Assembly: GCF_020907985.1 (NCBI RefSeq) | Contig: NZ_JAJJPA010000018.1 | Coordinates: 62,001-126,000 of the forward strand | DNA from: Kitasatospora humi | GTDB taxonomy: Bacteria; Actinomycetota; Actinomycetes; Streptomycetales; Streptomycetaceae | Length of the DNA stretch: 64,000 nucleotides | Direction: 5' to 3' | Part shown: one piece after another, positions 1-6,079 of the stretch | Layout: every line of letters begins with the position of its first letter | Position numbering within the stretch: the stretch's first letter is position 1 | Notes under the pieces: generated by a model | What the model was told of the DNA's origin: nothing | Databases searched by the model: none | Seen by the model: only the letters and a program-made list of their open reading frames with translations | Program-made: the position numbers and the translations under genes

Positions 1-170
1 CCGGGGTCAGCGGGGATGTCGAGCCGGGCGAGCCGTCCGAGGTGCTTGCCGGACAGGGCGCCGAGGATCAGGCTGTTCTCCGCGTGGAAGCCGAGCAGGA
101 AGGGCAGGGCTTCGACCAGGTCCTGCGGGGAGCGGACGTTGATTGGGTCTTGAGTCGAAGGATTGGTCAC
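1..170 (-). CDS. DUF4192 family protein, N-terminal fragment cut by the window edge
   Basis: The gene runs off the left edge, so only about 56 residues are visible. They begin with a GTG at 168-170 preceded by a good AAGGAG ribosome site. The fragment contains a stretch reading SPQDLVEALPFLLGFH followed by ENSLI, which is the conserved opening of the actinobacterial DUF4192 family. The family has no established biochemical role but is frequent on actinomycete plasmids and phages. A second full-length member lies at 400-1458, so this is one of two paralogues. It is preceded by the shared leader hairpin and by a promoter of the GTGCCCA type. The downstream end and full length cannot be judged. 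Confidence 0.75.
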   Translation of the reverse strand, partial: MTNPSTQDPINVRSPQDLVEALPFLLGFHAENSLILGALSGKHLGRLARLDIPADP

Positions 171-192
171 GGCGGGGTTCTCCTTGGATGGG

Positions 193-230
193 GCTCGGGT
201 TCGCGGCCCGGGCCTGGCAGAAGCAACCTT
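193..230 (-). promoter_or_regulatory. Leader hairpin, copy a (upstream of partial DUF4192 gene)
   Basis: In the minus-strand transcript this reads GGTTG..., TGCCAG, then a G/C stem closed over a CCGCGAA-containing loop, and ends about 20 nt before AAGGAG and the GTG start. The same arrangement occurs before six other genes in the window (2618, 3202, 5103, 5954, 9868, 31143). The stem of this copy has one mismatch. It is either a 5' UTR stability or translation element, or a processed intergenic hairpin; its function is inferred only from position. Confidence 0.5.
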
Positions 231-250
231 GAGTTGCTTTTCTTAACTTG

Positions 251-280
251 AGTCTACTTTCAGCCTCGGGGCCCTGGGCA
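251..280 (-). promoter_or_regulatory. Putative promoter, GTGCCCA class
   Basis: On the minus strand TGCCCA (275-280) and TAGACT (251-256) are separated by 18 bp. The -10 fits TAnnnT. An almost identical block, including the downstream bases CTCAAGT, lies before the DUF932 gene at 2677-2706, with the same 18 bp spacing and a similar distance to the leader hairpin. Confidence 0.45.
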
Positions 281-358
281 CACCTACGGCGCACCAAATG
301 GCCTGGCGCATCGGCGTTGTCGCTGCGTGCAGGCCGGCTGCAGCCTGCCTGTGACTGC

Positions 359-392
359 CCGGGGCGGGCGGGGCCAGACCCGCCCGCCCCGG
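359..392 (-). terminator. Intrinsic terminator-like hairpin after the DUF4192 gene
   Basis: Two perfect 12-bp G/C arms (GGGGCGGGCGGG and its complement) flank a 6-nt loop just beyond the stop codon of the gene ending at 400. There is no U-run, which is common for actinomycete hairpin terminators. Confidence 0.55.
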
Positions 393-399
393 ACTGCCG

Positions 400-1458
400 T
401 CACTCGGAGCTGGCCGCCCTGCGGGCGGCGCGGGCGGCGCGCTGCTGCTCACGGAAGCTGTGGACGATCGCCTGGCCGCCTTCGGGAAGTCCGACGAGCG
501 TCTGCATCGCCATGATGGACAGCATCATCTGGATCGGCTCGTGGTCGGGTCGCAGCAGCTTGGCGCGCAGCAGGGCGGTGCGGGCCGTCTCAAGGTCCCC
601 GTCCATCCAGCGGGCGTGGGCGAACAGCATCAGTGGTGCGGCGGCGAACTCCTCGAACGGCCCGACGCAGGCGCGGGCGAGCTGGGCCCACAGCTCTTCC
701 GCGCGGCGCAGCTCGGCCGGCTCGACGTAGCCGGTCGCCGCGTCCAACACGTCGCCGTGGAGGACGGCGACGGCCAGTTGGGCGGCGAGGTCGTCGCTGA
801 CCTGGTCGATCTCGGGGTGGGCAACCAGCTCCGCCATGGTGCGGTCGAGCAGCGTGATCATGCGCTCGGTGACCTGCTGCTCGGTGCGGTCCGCGAGTTC
901 CTGGTCCAGCTTGTCGGTGGCTGCCCCCATGGCGTCGATCAGCTGGTCGGCTCGGTCCCCGCTGGTCGGGCCTGTCAGCCGCGCCAGGACCTGCTGCTCG
1001 CTGCCGCCCTCGCCGCCGGGCCCGGCGTTTGCCTGGGAGCCCGCCGCCGCGTCGTCGTCTTCGGTTGTCTCCTGCCAGGAGTTGCCGCTCCAGTGCAGGC
1101 TGCTCACGACGTCGATGCCCCGTCGCCGGCAGGCGCCGGCGAGGTGGCGGGCGAGCAGCGCATGGCGGTCCCGGTCGGCTGTCTCGCCCGCGCCGTCCGG
1201 TGCGGGGTGGATGAACAGGGCTGCACCGAGAGCGGGTTCGCTGTTACGCCGGTGCATGTAGTCCATGTGGTCGACCATCTGCTCGGCGAACACCGGCCAG
1301 GCCTCCAGGGCGGTCGGCACGGTGGAGCGCACGACGGCGCCGGGCCGGTGGTGCTCGGTCAGGCCGACGACGACCACCCTGCCCTGCTGCGGGGCGGTCT
1401 CGAACAGGTCGGGCAGGAGGGCGGCGAGGTCGGCGGGGGTGGGTCGGTTGGTGGGCAC
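400..1458 (-). CDS. DUF4192 family protein
   Basis: The product is 352 aa. The N-terminus (PADLAALLPDLFE, then VVVVGL) and the C-terminal segment (APLMLFAHARWMDGD, followed by ARTALLRAKLLRPDH) match the two conserved ends of DUF4192. The middle carries a low-complexity acidic and Gln/Gly insert around residues 135-165. Start is GTG with GGGAGA upstream. The function of the family is unknown; members are usually soluble and are common in actinomycete plasmids and phages. It follows the DUF932 gene with a strong hairpin between them and is itself followed by a terminator-like hairpin. Confidence 0.75.
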   Translation of the reverse strand: MPTNRPTPADLAALLPDLFETAPQQGRVVVVGLTEHHRPGAVVRSTVPTALEAWPVFAEQMVDHMDYMHRRNSEPALGAALFIHPAPDGAGETADRDRHALLARHLAGACRRRGIDVVSSLHWSGNSWQETTEDDDAAAGSQANAGPGGEGGSEQQVLARLTGPTSGDRADQLIDAMGAATDKLDQELADRTEQQVTERMITLLDRTMAELVAHPEIDQVSDDLAAQLAVAVLHGDVLDAATGYVEPAELRRAEELWAQLARACVGPFEEFAAAPLMLFAHARWMDGDLETARTALLRAKLLRPDHEPIQMMLSIMAMQTLVGLPEGGQAIVHSFREQQRAARAARRAASSE

Positions 1459-1486
1459 GGCTGGTCTCCCGTGGGTGTGGGTCGGG

Positions 1487-1515
1487 GCCGCGCCGCCCGG
1501 ACGGGGCGGCGCGGC
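1487..1515 (-). terminator. Intercistronic hairpin between DUF932 and DUF4192 genes
   Basis: A perfect 12-bp G/C inverted repeat (GCCGCGCCGCCC and its complement) around a 4-5 nt loop lies between the DUF932 stop at 1558 and the DUF4192 start at 1458. It may terminate, or may only modulate readthrough, because the next gene has no obvious promoter of its own. Confidence 0.5.
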
Positions 1516-1557
1516 AGGTGGCTGGTGGGCGGCGGGGCGTGCCCGCCGCCGGGTGGG

Positions 1558-2595
1558 TCAGGCCGCCAGCAGCAGGGACTTGGCGAGGTCCTTGACCGGG
1601 TTCTTCTGGTCGTGCAGCAGGGTGGTCATCGCGAGGTTGGCGCGGTGCTCCTGCTCGGTCAGGGCCTCGGGCACCTTGACGGTGCGGAAGTAGTCGTCGA
1701 ACTCGATGACGGCCTGCAGGGCGGCCCAGCGGCTGCCCCGGATGTTCTCCTGAGTGGCGGCCTCACGGAACAGGAAGTGCAGGCGGTCGCGCCGTTCCTC
1801 GTGGGCCGCGACCAGGTTCTTGCGGGCGCCCTCGCCCGGGGTCTTCCACAGCTGTGTGATCAGCTGGTCGAACTCCTGGTTGGTCATCGGGGTCTGGAGT
1901 AGCTCGGTGGCCTCGCGCTCGAAGGCGGCGGCGTAGCGCTCGGTGAAGCCGAGGGTGCGTCGGGCCTCCTCCAGCCGGGAGAGGGCGTCGGCGGTGTGGC
2001 GGATCTTCCAGACCCGGTGAGCCTCGGCGACCGCGAGGTCGAGGGTGTTGGTGCACACGGCCCGAATCGGGGTCTCGACCGCGACGGCGGCCGAGCGGCC
2101 GTCGTGGCTGTTGGCGAAGAGCGTGTACAGGTTGATCTGGTCGGCTGCGCCCTCGGGGTCGAGGGTGATGCTGGGGGACATGGTGGACATGAAGACGACG
2201 CGGCCCCCGTCGAGCGCTCCGGCGGTCTCGTAGGTGACGTGGCCGCCGCCGACCAGTTCGTCCAGGAACGCGAAGGCATCGCGGTTCTGGATGGGGGTCC
2301 AGGTCTTGCCGACCAGGCCGCCGACCCAGTCGCCGGTGTCGGAGCGGAAGGTGCCGAAGCGGCCGGGGATCTTCTTGCCCAGCTTGCCGCCGCGCATCGG
2401 CAGGATCGGCAGCTTCTCGACCTCCCAGTCGAGCTTGGCCAGGTGCAGTACCTCCTCGCTGGTCTTGGCCTCGTCGGTGACGGTGCCGAGGCCGTGCCAG
2501 GCGGGCACGCGGTGGGAGTAGAAGGCGGCCTCGCCGGTGGTGGTGTCGATCGCCCCGTCGGTGGCCCGGCCGGTGATGACGGCACTGTCGCGCAT
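1558..2595 (-). CDS. DUF932 / phage-plasmid-like protein (TIGR03299 type)
   Basis: The product is 345 aa. The order of conserved features (PAWHGLG near residue 32, a WTPIQN segment near 98, VCTNTL near 185, a charged helical C-terminus) is that of the DUF932 family, which TIGR03299 describes as phage/plasmid-like. The molecular role is not established; it is widespread on conjugative plasmids and large phages and is often next to SSB genes, as here. Start ATG at 2595 has GAGGAG upstream, the shared leader hairpin (2618-2638) and a GTGCCCA-class promoter (2677-2706). Confidence 0.85.
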   Translation of the reverse strand: MRDSAVITGRATDGAIDTTTGEAAFYSHRVPAWHGLGTVTDEAKTSEEVLHLAKLDWEVEKLPILPMRGGKLGKKIPGRFGTFRSDTGDWVGGLVGKTWTPIQNRDAFAFLDELVGGGHVTYETAGALDGGRVVFMSTMSPSITLDPEGAADQINLYTLFANSHDGRSAAVAVETPIRAVCTNTLDLAVAEAHRVWKIRHTADALSRLEEARRTLGFTERYAAAFEREATELLQTPMTNQEFDQLITQLWKTPGEGARKNLVAAHEERRDRLHFLFREAATQENIRGSRWAALQAVIEFDDYFRTVKVPEALTEQEHRANLAMTTLLHDQKNPVKDLAKSLLLAA

Positions 2596-2617
2596 GGGTT
2601 TGCTCCTCGTGTCGGTG

Positions 2618-2649
2618 GTCCGGGTTCGCGGCCCGGACTGGCAACCTTT
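2618..2649 (-). promoter_or_regulatory. Leader hairpin, copy b (upstream of DUF932)
   Basis: The transcript reads AAGGTTGCCA, then a perfect GTCCGGG stem over the loop CCGCGAA, then a spacer and GAGGAG before ATG. It is the cleanest match to copies a and f. Confidence 0.55.
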
Positions 2650-2676
2650 AGGACTTCCGTCCGCTTTCTTGACTTG

Positions 2677-2706
2677 AGTCTATTCTCAGGTCGCACTGCT
2701 TGGGCA
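2677..2706 (-). promoter_or_regulatory. Putative promoter, GTGCCCA class, for DUF932
   Basis: TGCCCA (2701-2706) and TAGACT (2677-2682) are spaced by 18 bp on the minus strand. The match to the site at 251-280 covers the -35, the -10 and the adjoining CTCAAGT, which supports a real regulatory element rather than chance. Confidence 0.45.
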
Positions 2707-2783
2707 CACCCTTCGAGCAGCGAATTTCCCTTCCCGCCTGCCTCCTGATCGGCCGTCGGCAGCGGCCCACCCGCGTAAGGCGA

Positions 2784-2820
2784 AGGGGCGGCCCCGACCG
2801 TGGTGGTCAGGGCCGCCCCT
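2784..2820 (-). terminator. Terminator-like hairpin after the small HTH gene
   Basis: Perfect 11-bp arms (AGGGGCGGCCC and its complement) surround a 15-nt loop immediately downstream of the gene ending at 2853. Confidence 0.55.
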
Positions 2821-2852
2821 TCCGCGGTTTCGGCGGTCTGCGCCGAGCGGGG

Positions 2853-3179
2853 CTACGGGGTCCCGGGTGCGTCCTTCAGGCGGCGGTTGCGCAGCTCCAG
2901 CCCCGCCTCCTTGGCGTAGCGGCTGATGAGGGCTGGCTCGAGGTTGGCCAAGGTGGCGATCTCGTAAACCTGGTAGGTGCGGTCCGGGTACAGGCCGACT
3001 ACGGCCTCGCGCCGCATCTCGCGCATCTTCGTCGCCGCCACGTCCACGACAGCCAGGGGCTCGCGCAGGGCGGACAGCACCTCGGCCGGAGAAAGGCCCG
3101 CCGCCTCGATCTCCGCCAGCGCCTCGCTCAGCGCGTTCGCGGCAGCCGCCAGCTTGGCGCTCGGCTTCCTGGCGGCCAT
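2853..3179 (-). CDS. Small helix-turn-helix protein
   Basis: The product is 108 aa, starting at the ATG whose protein begins MAARKPSAK; GAGGAG lies 5 nt upstream, which rules out the longer upstream start. Residues about 70-95 (VYEIATLANLEPALISRYAK) look like a helix-turn-helix of the type used by small phage and plasmid DNA-binding proteins. The N-terminal half is an alanine-rich amphipathic helix that could mediate dimerisation. A specific family was not recognised. It sits between ssb/HU and DUF932, all on the minus strand. Confidence 0.65.
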   Translation of the reverse strand: MAARKPSAKLAAAANALSEALAEIEAAGLSPAEVLSALREPLAVVDVAATKMREMRREAVVGLYPDRTYQVYEIATLANLEPALISRYAKEAGLELRNRRLKDAPGTP

Positions 3180-3201
3180 CGTGCTCCTCGGTGTTGCGGG
3201 T

Positions 3202-3222
3202 CCGGCGCTTCGGGCCGGCTGG
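3202..3222 (-). promoter_or_regulatory. Leader hairpin, copy c (diverged)
   Basis: GCCAGCCGG, a loop with CGAAGCG, and CCGG precede GAGGAG and the ATG of the small HTH gene. The GCCAG start and the GAA in the loop are kept, but the loop differs from the other copies. Confidence 0.35.
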
Positions 3223-3286
3223 CGTGACCTTATGTGTATCAGGCCGCGCGCGGGCGGGGCGAGCAGCGCCGACCCCACCGGGGTGG

Positions 3287-3652
3287 TCACGGCTGCTCGG
3301 CGGCCGGGGCGCAGGCTCCGGGCGGCTCAGGGCGCAGCAGCTGGCCGATCGCGGTGACCTCCAGCTCGATCATCTGCCGGGGCGGCTGTCCCTCCGCGCA
3401 GATCTGGTGCTGGACCAGGTCGCCGACGACAACCACGCGGCTGTCGTGGGCAAGAGTGGCGGCGATCGTGCGGGCCAGTCCCCGCCAGGCGACACAGCGG
3501 ATGAACAGCGGTTCGCTGGCCTTGCGGCTGCGCCCCTTGGTGGCGAGCGGGGGACGCTGCTCCAGGGTGAAGGTGACCTTGTCCACGACGGAGTCGGGCA
3601 GCCGGTGCAGCTTGGGGTCGCGGGTGACGCGGCCAATCAGGGTAGTGGTCAT
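3287..3652 (-). CDS. ssb: Single-stranded DNA-binding protein-like OB-fold protein
   Basis: The product is 121 aa. It opens MTTTLIGRVTRDPKL and contains IRCVAWRGLA and VVVVGDLVQHQI, which follow the strand pattern of bacterial SSB OB-folds. It probably coats single-stranded DNA during element replication or RecT recombination. The long acidic C-terminal tail ending in DDDIPF of cellular SSBs is missing; this protein ends in a Pro/Ala-rich tail, as in many phage SSBs. No strong ribosome site precedes the ATG, and translation is probably coupled to the 24-codon ORF that ends 8 nt upstream. Confidence 0.75.
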   Translation of the reverse strand: MTTTLIGRVTRDPKLHRLPDSVVDKVTFTLEQRPPLATKGRSRKASEPLFIRCVAWRGLARTIAATLAHDSRVVVVGDLVQHQICAEGQPPRQMIELEVTAIGQLLRPEPPGACAPAAEQP

Positions 3653-3660
3653 GGTGCCGT

Positions 3661-3735
3661 TCACCCGACCAGTGCGGCCCGCGCGGGCACGGTGTTCAGG
3701 CCAGCGGCCAGTTCGTTGAAGCCCAGCAGGTTCAT
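3661..3735 (-). CDS. 24-codon ORF bridging HU and SSB
   Basis: The ATG overlaps the HU stop codon as ATGA, and the TGA is 8 nt before the SSB ATG. The predicted peptide begins MNLLGFNELAAGL. It may be a real micro-protein or only a translational coupler that carries ribosomes from HU to SSB. No family is recognised. Confidence 0.4.
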   Translation of the reverse strand: MNLLGFNELAAGLNTVPARAALVG

Positions 3736-4082
3736 GCGGACCGGCCCGGCTGGGTGTAGGTGCCCTTGGGTGCCTTGCGGATCGCGCTGGCGCCGTGCGG
3801 CAGCGCGCGGGTCCCGTCGACCAGGTCCTTGAAGCCCTGGTGGGCGCGGAAGCGCGGCACGGTGCGGTCGGGCACCTGGACGCGGGTACCGGTCTGCGGG
3901 TTGCGGGCCTGGCGGGTGCGGCGCTGGACGGGTTCAAAGGCGCCGAATCCGGTGATCGACACGCTTCCTCCGGCGACGACGGTGCGCACGATGGTGTCGA
4001 GGACCGCGTCGACGGCGGCGCTGGCTGCGCGCCGGCCGCCGAGGGTGGGGGCGAGTCGGTCGATCAGCTGGTTCTTGTTCAT
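3732..4082 (-). CDS. hup: HU family DNA-binding protein
   Basis: The product is 116 aa. It opens MNKNQLIDRLAP, has GFGAFEPVQR at about residues 45-54 and RNPQTGTRVQVP at about 61-72, which is the DNA-binding arm of HU/IHF proteins. It would bend and compact DNA. The C-terminal extension of about 25 residues is basic and ends with a Thr/Tyr/Pro-rich tail; it lacks the long lysine-rich tail of the Streptomyces chromosomal HupS. GAGGAG lies upstream of the ATG. Its stop overlaps the next ORF, so hup, the 24-codon ORF and ssb form one unit. Confidence 0.92.
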   Translation of the reverse strand: MNKNQLIDRLAPTLGGRRAASAAVDAVLDTIVRTVVAGGSVSITGFGAFEPVQRRTRQARNPQTGTRVQVPDRTVPRFRAHQGFKDLVDGTRALPHGASAIRKAPKGTYTQPGRSA

Positions 4083-4116
4083 CGGCTGTTTGCTCTCCTC
4101 GGTAGGTGGTGGGTGG

Positions 4117-4165
4117 TCCGGTCCGGGCGCCGGGCGCCGGGAGGCGGCACGGAGCCCGGACCGGA
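4117..4165 (-). terminator. Hairpin between secreted-peptide gene and HU
   Basis: Perfect 12-bp arms (TCCGGTCCGGGC and its complement) enclose a G/C-rich 25-nt loop, directly after the gene ending at 4176 and before HU. Confidence 0.45.
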
Positions 4166-4175
4166 GTTGTGGGGC

Positions 4176-4385
4176 CTACGCCTGAAGGCGCGGGGCGGGC
4201 GCGGGGCTGACGCTCGGGTGCTTGGCGGGCGCGCTGGGGACGGTGCCCGGCGGGCAGTTGGGCTGGAGGGCAGGGACGACGCTGGCCGGGGGTGTGGGGG
4301 CGGTGCCCGCCGTGGCGGCGCCGCTGATGGTTCCGAGGGCCAGTCCGGCGAGCAGGGAGCTGACGAGAAGGGCGGGGCTGCGCAT
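4176..4385 (-). CDS. Small exported Pro/Ala-rich protein
   Basis: The product is 69 aa. A classical signal peptide is visible: MRSP, a hydrophobic core ALLVSSLLAGLALG, then an Ala-rich region with a likely cleavage after ATA near residue 26. The mature part of about 43 residues is rich in Pro, Ser and Ala and has one Cys. Start ATG has AAGGAAT upstream. The function is unknown. Its neighbour at 4454-5077 is also a Pro-rich exported or anchored protein. Confidence 0.6.
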   Translation of the reverse strand: MRSPALLVSSLLAGLALGTISGAATAGTAPTPPASVVPALQPNCPPGTVPSAPAKHPSVSPAPAPRLQA

Positions 4386-4410
4386 GGCGGGCGATTCCTT
4401 GTCGGGTCGG

Positions 4411-4446
4411 GCTGGTGTGGCCCCGCCAGGGCGGGGCCACACCAGC
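4411..4446 (-). terminator. Strong intercistronic hairpin
   Basis: A nearly uninterrupted 16-bp inverted repeat beginning GCTGGTGTGGCCCCGC with a minimal loop lies between the Pro-rich gene (stop 4454) and the small exported protein (start 4385). Confidence 0.55.
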
Positions 4447-4453
4447 GGGTGGC

Positions 4454-5077
4454 TCAGCGGCCGGGCGCCGGGATTCCGGACAGCAGGGGCGGCAGGTCGG
4501 TCGGGTTCGGCTGGAGGGTGGAGGCGGTGGCCGTCGGCGTGGGCACCGGGCTCGTGGTGGCCGTCGGGGTCGGCGCCGGGGTGATGGTGGTCGGTGCGGG
4601 CTGGCAGCCAAGCGGCGGGTTGCCCGCGCTGGAGGTCGCCTCGGGGGTGGTGGGTGCGGGCTGCGCGATCAGGTGGGTGACGGTGACGGTGACCACCGGC
4701 GCGGGGCTGGCTTCGGGGACGGTCGGGGCGGCCAGCGGCGAGGGGGTCAGTCCCGGAGCCGGGGCGAGGGGCGCGGCCGGGGCCGCGACTCCGACCGGTG
4801 CGGCGGCCGGAGTGGGCTGGACGGGGGTGGGTACGGCCGACAGCGTCGGCTGCGCCGGGAGGGACGGAAGCTGGATGGGGCTGAGGGTGGCGGCCGGGGC
4901 CAGCGGGGCGTTCTGGGCGCTGGGGTTGTGGGCCGGGCGGTGGGTGACGGCGGTTCCGGCGAGGAATCCGGCGGCGGCCAGTCCGAGGGCCAGCACGGTG
5001 CGCCTGTCGAGGCGCTTGGCGGCCGGGCCGGTGGGCTTGCCGCTCTCGGTGCTGCGGTTCTCGGTGGTGTCGCTCAT
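4454..5077 (-). CDS. Membrane-anchored Pro/Thr/Ala-rich protein
   Basis: The product is 207 aa, with ATG at 5077 (protein begins MSDTTENRS) and AAGGAGAC upstream; the longer in-frame extension is unlikely because the leader hairpin lies inside it. A charged N-terminus ending in DRRT precedes one hydrophobic segment (VLALGLAAAGFLAGTAV, about residues 26-42), giving a signal anchor. The remaining residues are low-complexity Pro, Ala and Thr with one Cys, typical of an extended extracytoplasmic stalk. No enzyme domain is seen. Confidence 0.6.
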   Translation of the reverse strand: MSDTTENRSTESGKPTGPAAKRLDRRTVLALGLAAAGFLAGTAVTHRPAHNPSAQNAPLAPAATLSPIQLPSLPAQPTLSAVPTPVQPTPAAAPVGVAAPAAPLAPAPGLTPSPLAAPTVPEASPAPVVTVTVTHLIAQPAPTTPEATSSAGNPPLGCQPAPTTITPAPTPTATTSPVPTPTATASTLQPNPTDLPPLLSGIPAPGR

Positions 5078-5102
5078 GAGTGGCTGTCTCCTTGGTCTGC
5101 GG

Positions 5103-5131
5103 GCCGGGGTTCGCTTTCCCCGGCTGGCAGG
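5103..5131 (-). promoter_or_regulatory. Leader hairpin, copy d
   Basis: The transcript reads CCTGCCA, a GCCGGGG stem with loop AAAGCGAA, and then AAGGAGAC before the ATG at 5077. The GCGAA of the loop and the TGCCAG start are conserved. Confidence 0.5.
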
Positions 5132-5269
5132 ACCAGCCTCGCACAAAACAGACCTAGGTCAACTAATAAGATGACGGTAATTTTCAGCTCTGAACTGGGC
5201 GCTCACCGTGCCCAAAGGAGCTACTCCGCAATCGACTTGGCACGCTGTGGCAGGCCCCCGCACGTGCGA

Positions 5270-5308
5270 GCGCGCGGCGGCCGAGCTCCTGGCTCGCCCG
5301 CCGCGCGC
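5270..5308 (-). terminator. Terminator-like hairpin
   Basis: Perfect 11-bp arms (GCGCGCGGCGG and its complement) enclose a 17-nt loop, downstream of the gene that ends at 5382. Confidence 0.5.
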
Positions 5309-5361
5309 TGGCGTTCGGTCACAGATCACTGCGGCTTCCTCCCGGCAGACGGCACGCCCGG

Positions 5362-5391
5362 ACGGTAAGCCGCACCCGCCCCTAAGGTCGC
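5362..5391 (-). promoter_or_regulatory. Putative phage-type promoter (GCGACC, 18 bp, TACCGT)
   Basis: On the minus strand GCGACC (5386-5391) is 18 bp from TACCGT (5362-5367). It belongs to the same family as the sites at 14791, 32119, 42172, 43109 and 43922, but it overlaps the end of the upstream gene and its target is unclear. Confidence 0.3.
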
Positions 5392-5939
5392 GCCGTAGCC
5401 TGGCCCTCCTGCTCGACCAACACGCCTTCCACGTAGCCGAATCGGCGCACCGCCTCGTAGGTGGTCGCGAGGAACACAGGGACTCGGCCGCCGCCCGCTG
5501 CTGGGGCGAGCACCATGGCATACCCCTGCGTCTCCACCAGCACCCACTCCGACGGCTTGTCGCCCATGAAGCCATCCGGCACCGTCGCACCCGGATCGGT
5601 GCGCCCCTCACCGGCCCTCCTGGCATGCTGGCGGGCGATGTGCGGGCACAGCCGCAGCGCGGCCTCGGCGCAGTCCACGTGCATCGGCGGGTCGCTAAAC
5701 GCCCCTGAGGCCGCCGAGTTCGGACCGCCGATGAACGCCACCCGCTCCCCCATCGGCTTCGCGCACACCCCGCACTGCCGCCGAGACGCCAGCTCCAGCG
5801 CCCGGCGGCCGTTGATCACTAGGAAGTCCGCGGTGCCGTCCTCGCGTTCGTTGACGGCCGGGATCGGCAGCTTGCGTCGCGGATCCACCGGCCGCTCCGC
5901 CAGCCCGGCCGGCAGTGCCTGCTCGCTGTTGGTTTCCAT
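5382..5939 (-). CDS. Uncharacterised protein with CxxC motif
   Basis: The product is 185 aa. ATG at 5939 has an excellent GGAGGGAGG site upstream. CGVCAKPMGE near residue 55 and a later Cys/His pair (HVDCAEA, LCPHIARQH) suggest a zinc-binding fold, here of the form CxxC...C...CxxH. The C-terminal third ends with the pattern VFLATTYEAVRRFGYVEG. No family with known function was recognised. It follows the gene at 6080-7129 in the same direction, separated by a strong hairpin. Confidence 0.6.
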   Translation of the reverse strand: METNSEQALPAGLAERPVDPRRKLPIPAVNEREDGTADFLVINGRRALELASRRQCGVCAKPMGERVAFIGGPNSAASGAFSDPPMHVDCAEAALRLCPHIARQHARRAGEGRTDPGATVPDGFMGDKPSEWVLVETQGYAMVLAPAAGGGRVPVFLATTYEAVRRFGYVEGVLVEQEGQATARP

Positions 5940-5953
5940 AACCCTCCCTCCTC

Positions 5954-5982
5954 GCGCCCCGTTCGCGGCGGGGCGCCGGCAA
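5954..5982 (-). promoter_or_regulatory. Leader hairpin, copy e
   Basis: GGTTGCCG is followed by a GCGCCCC stem over the loop GCCGCGAA, directly before the ribosome site of the gene starting at 5939. Confidence 0.5.
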
Positions 5983-5988
5983 CCAGAA

Positions 5989-6036
5989 GGCCGTCCGGGC
6001 CGGGCCCATCCCCGGTTGGGCCCGGCCCGGACGGCC
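5989..6036 (-). terminator. Strong terminator hairpin
   Basis: A perfect 20-bp inverted repeat (arms starting GGCCGTCCGGGCC) with an 8-nt loop lies 44 nt after the stop of the gene ending at 6080. Confidence 0.7.
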
Positions 6037-6079
6037 TCCGCCAGCCTCCTGGCCTGCGCCACGGCCGGACAACAGCCGC

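Larger units (their letters stand above)
5078..5381 (-). other. 304-bp intergenic region with leader, promoters, hairpin and a possible small ORF
   Basis: Besides the elements listed separately, this region holds a GTGCCCA-like promoter at 5174-5201 (CGCCCA, 16 bp, TACCGT) and a possible 56-codon minus-strand ORF at 5159-5329. That ORF has GGGAGG 8 nt before its GTG and lies just downstream of the promoter at 5362-5391, but part of it overlaps a hairpin and its codon use is mixed, so it is not called as a gene. Confidence 0.4.

Noticed and set aside
460..1902. Plus-strand 480-codon frame across two minus-strand genes
   Set aside because: Antisense shadow of the DUF4192 gene and the end of DUF932, both of which have family support.
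5159..5329. 56-codon minus-strand ORF with good GGGAGG site and a promoter upstream
   Set aside because: It runs through a terminator-like hairpin and another promoter, and the amino acid sequence has no recognisable pattern; kept only as a note in the intergenic entry.
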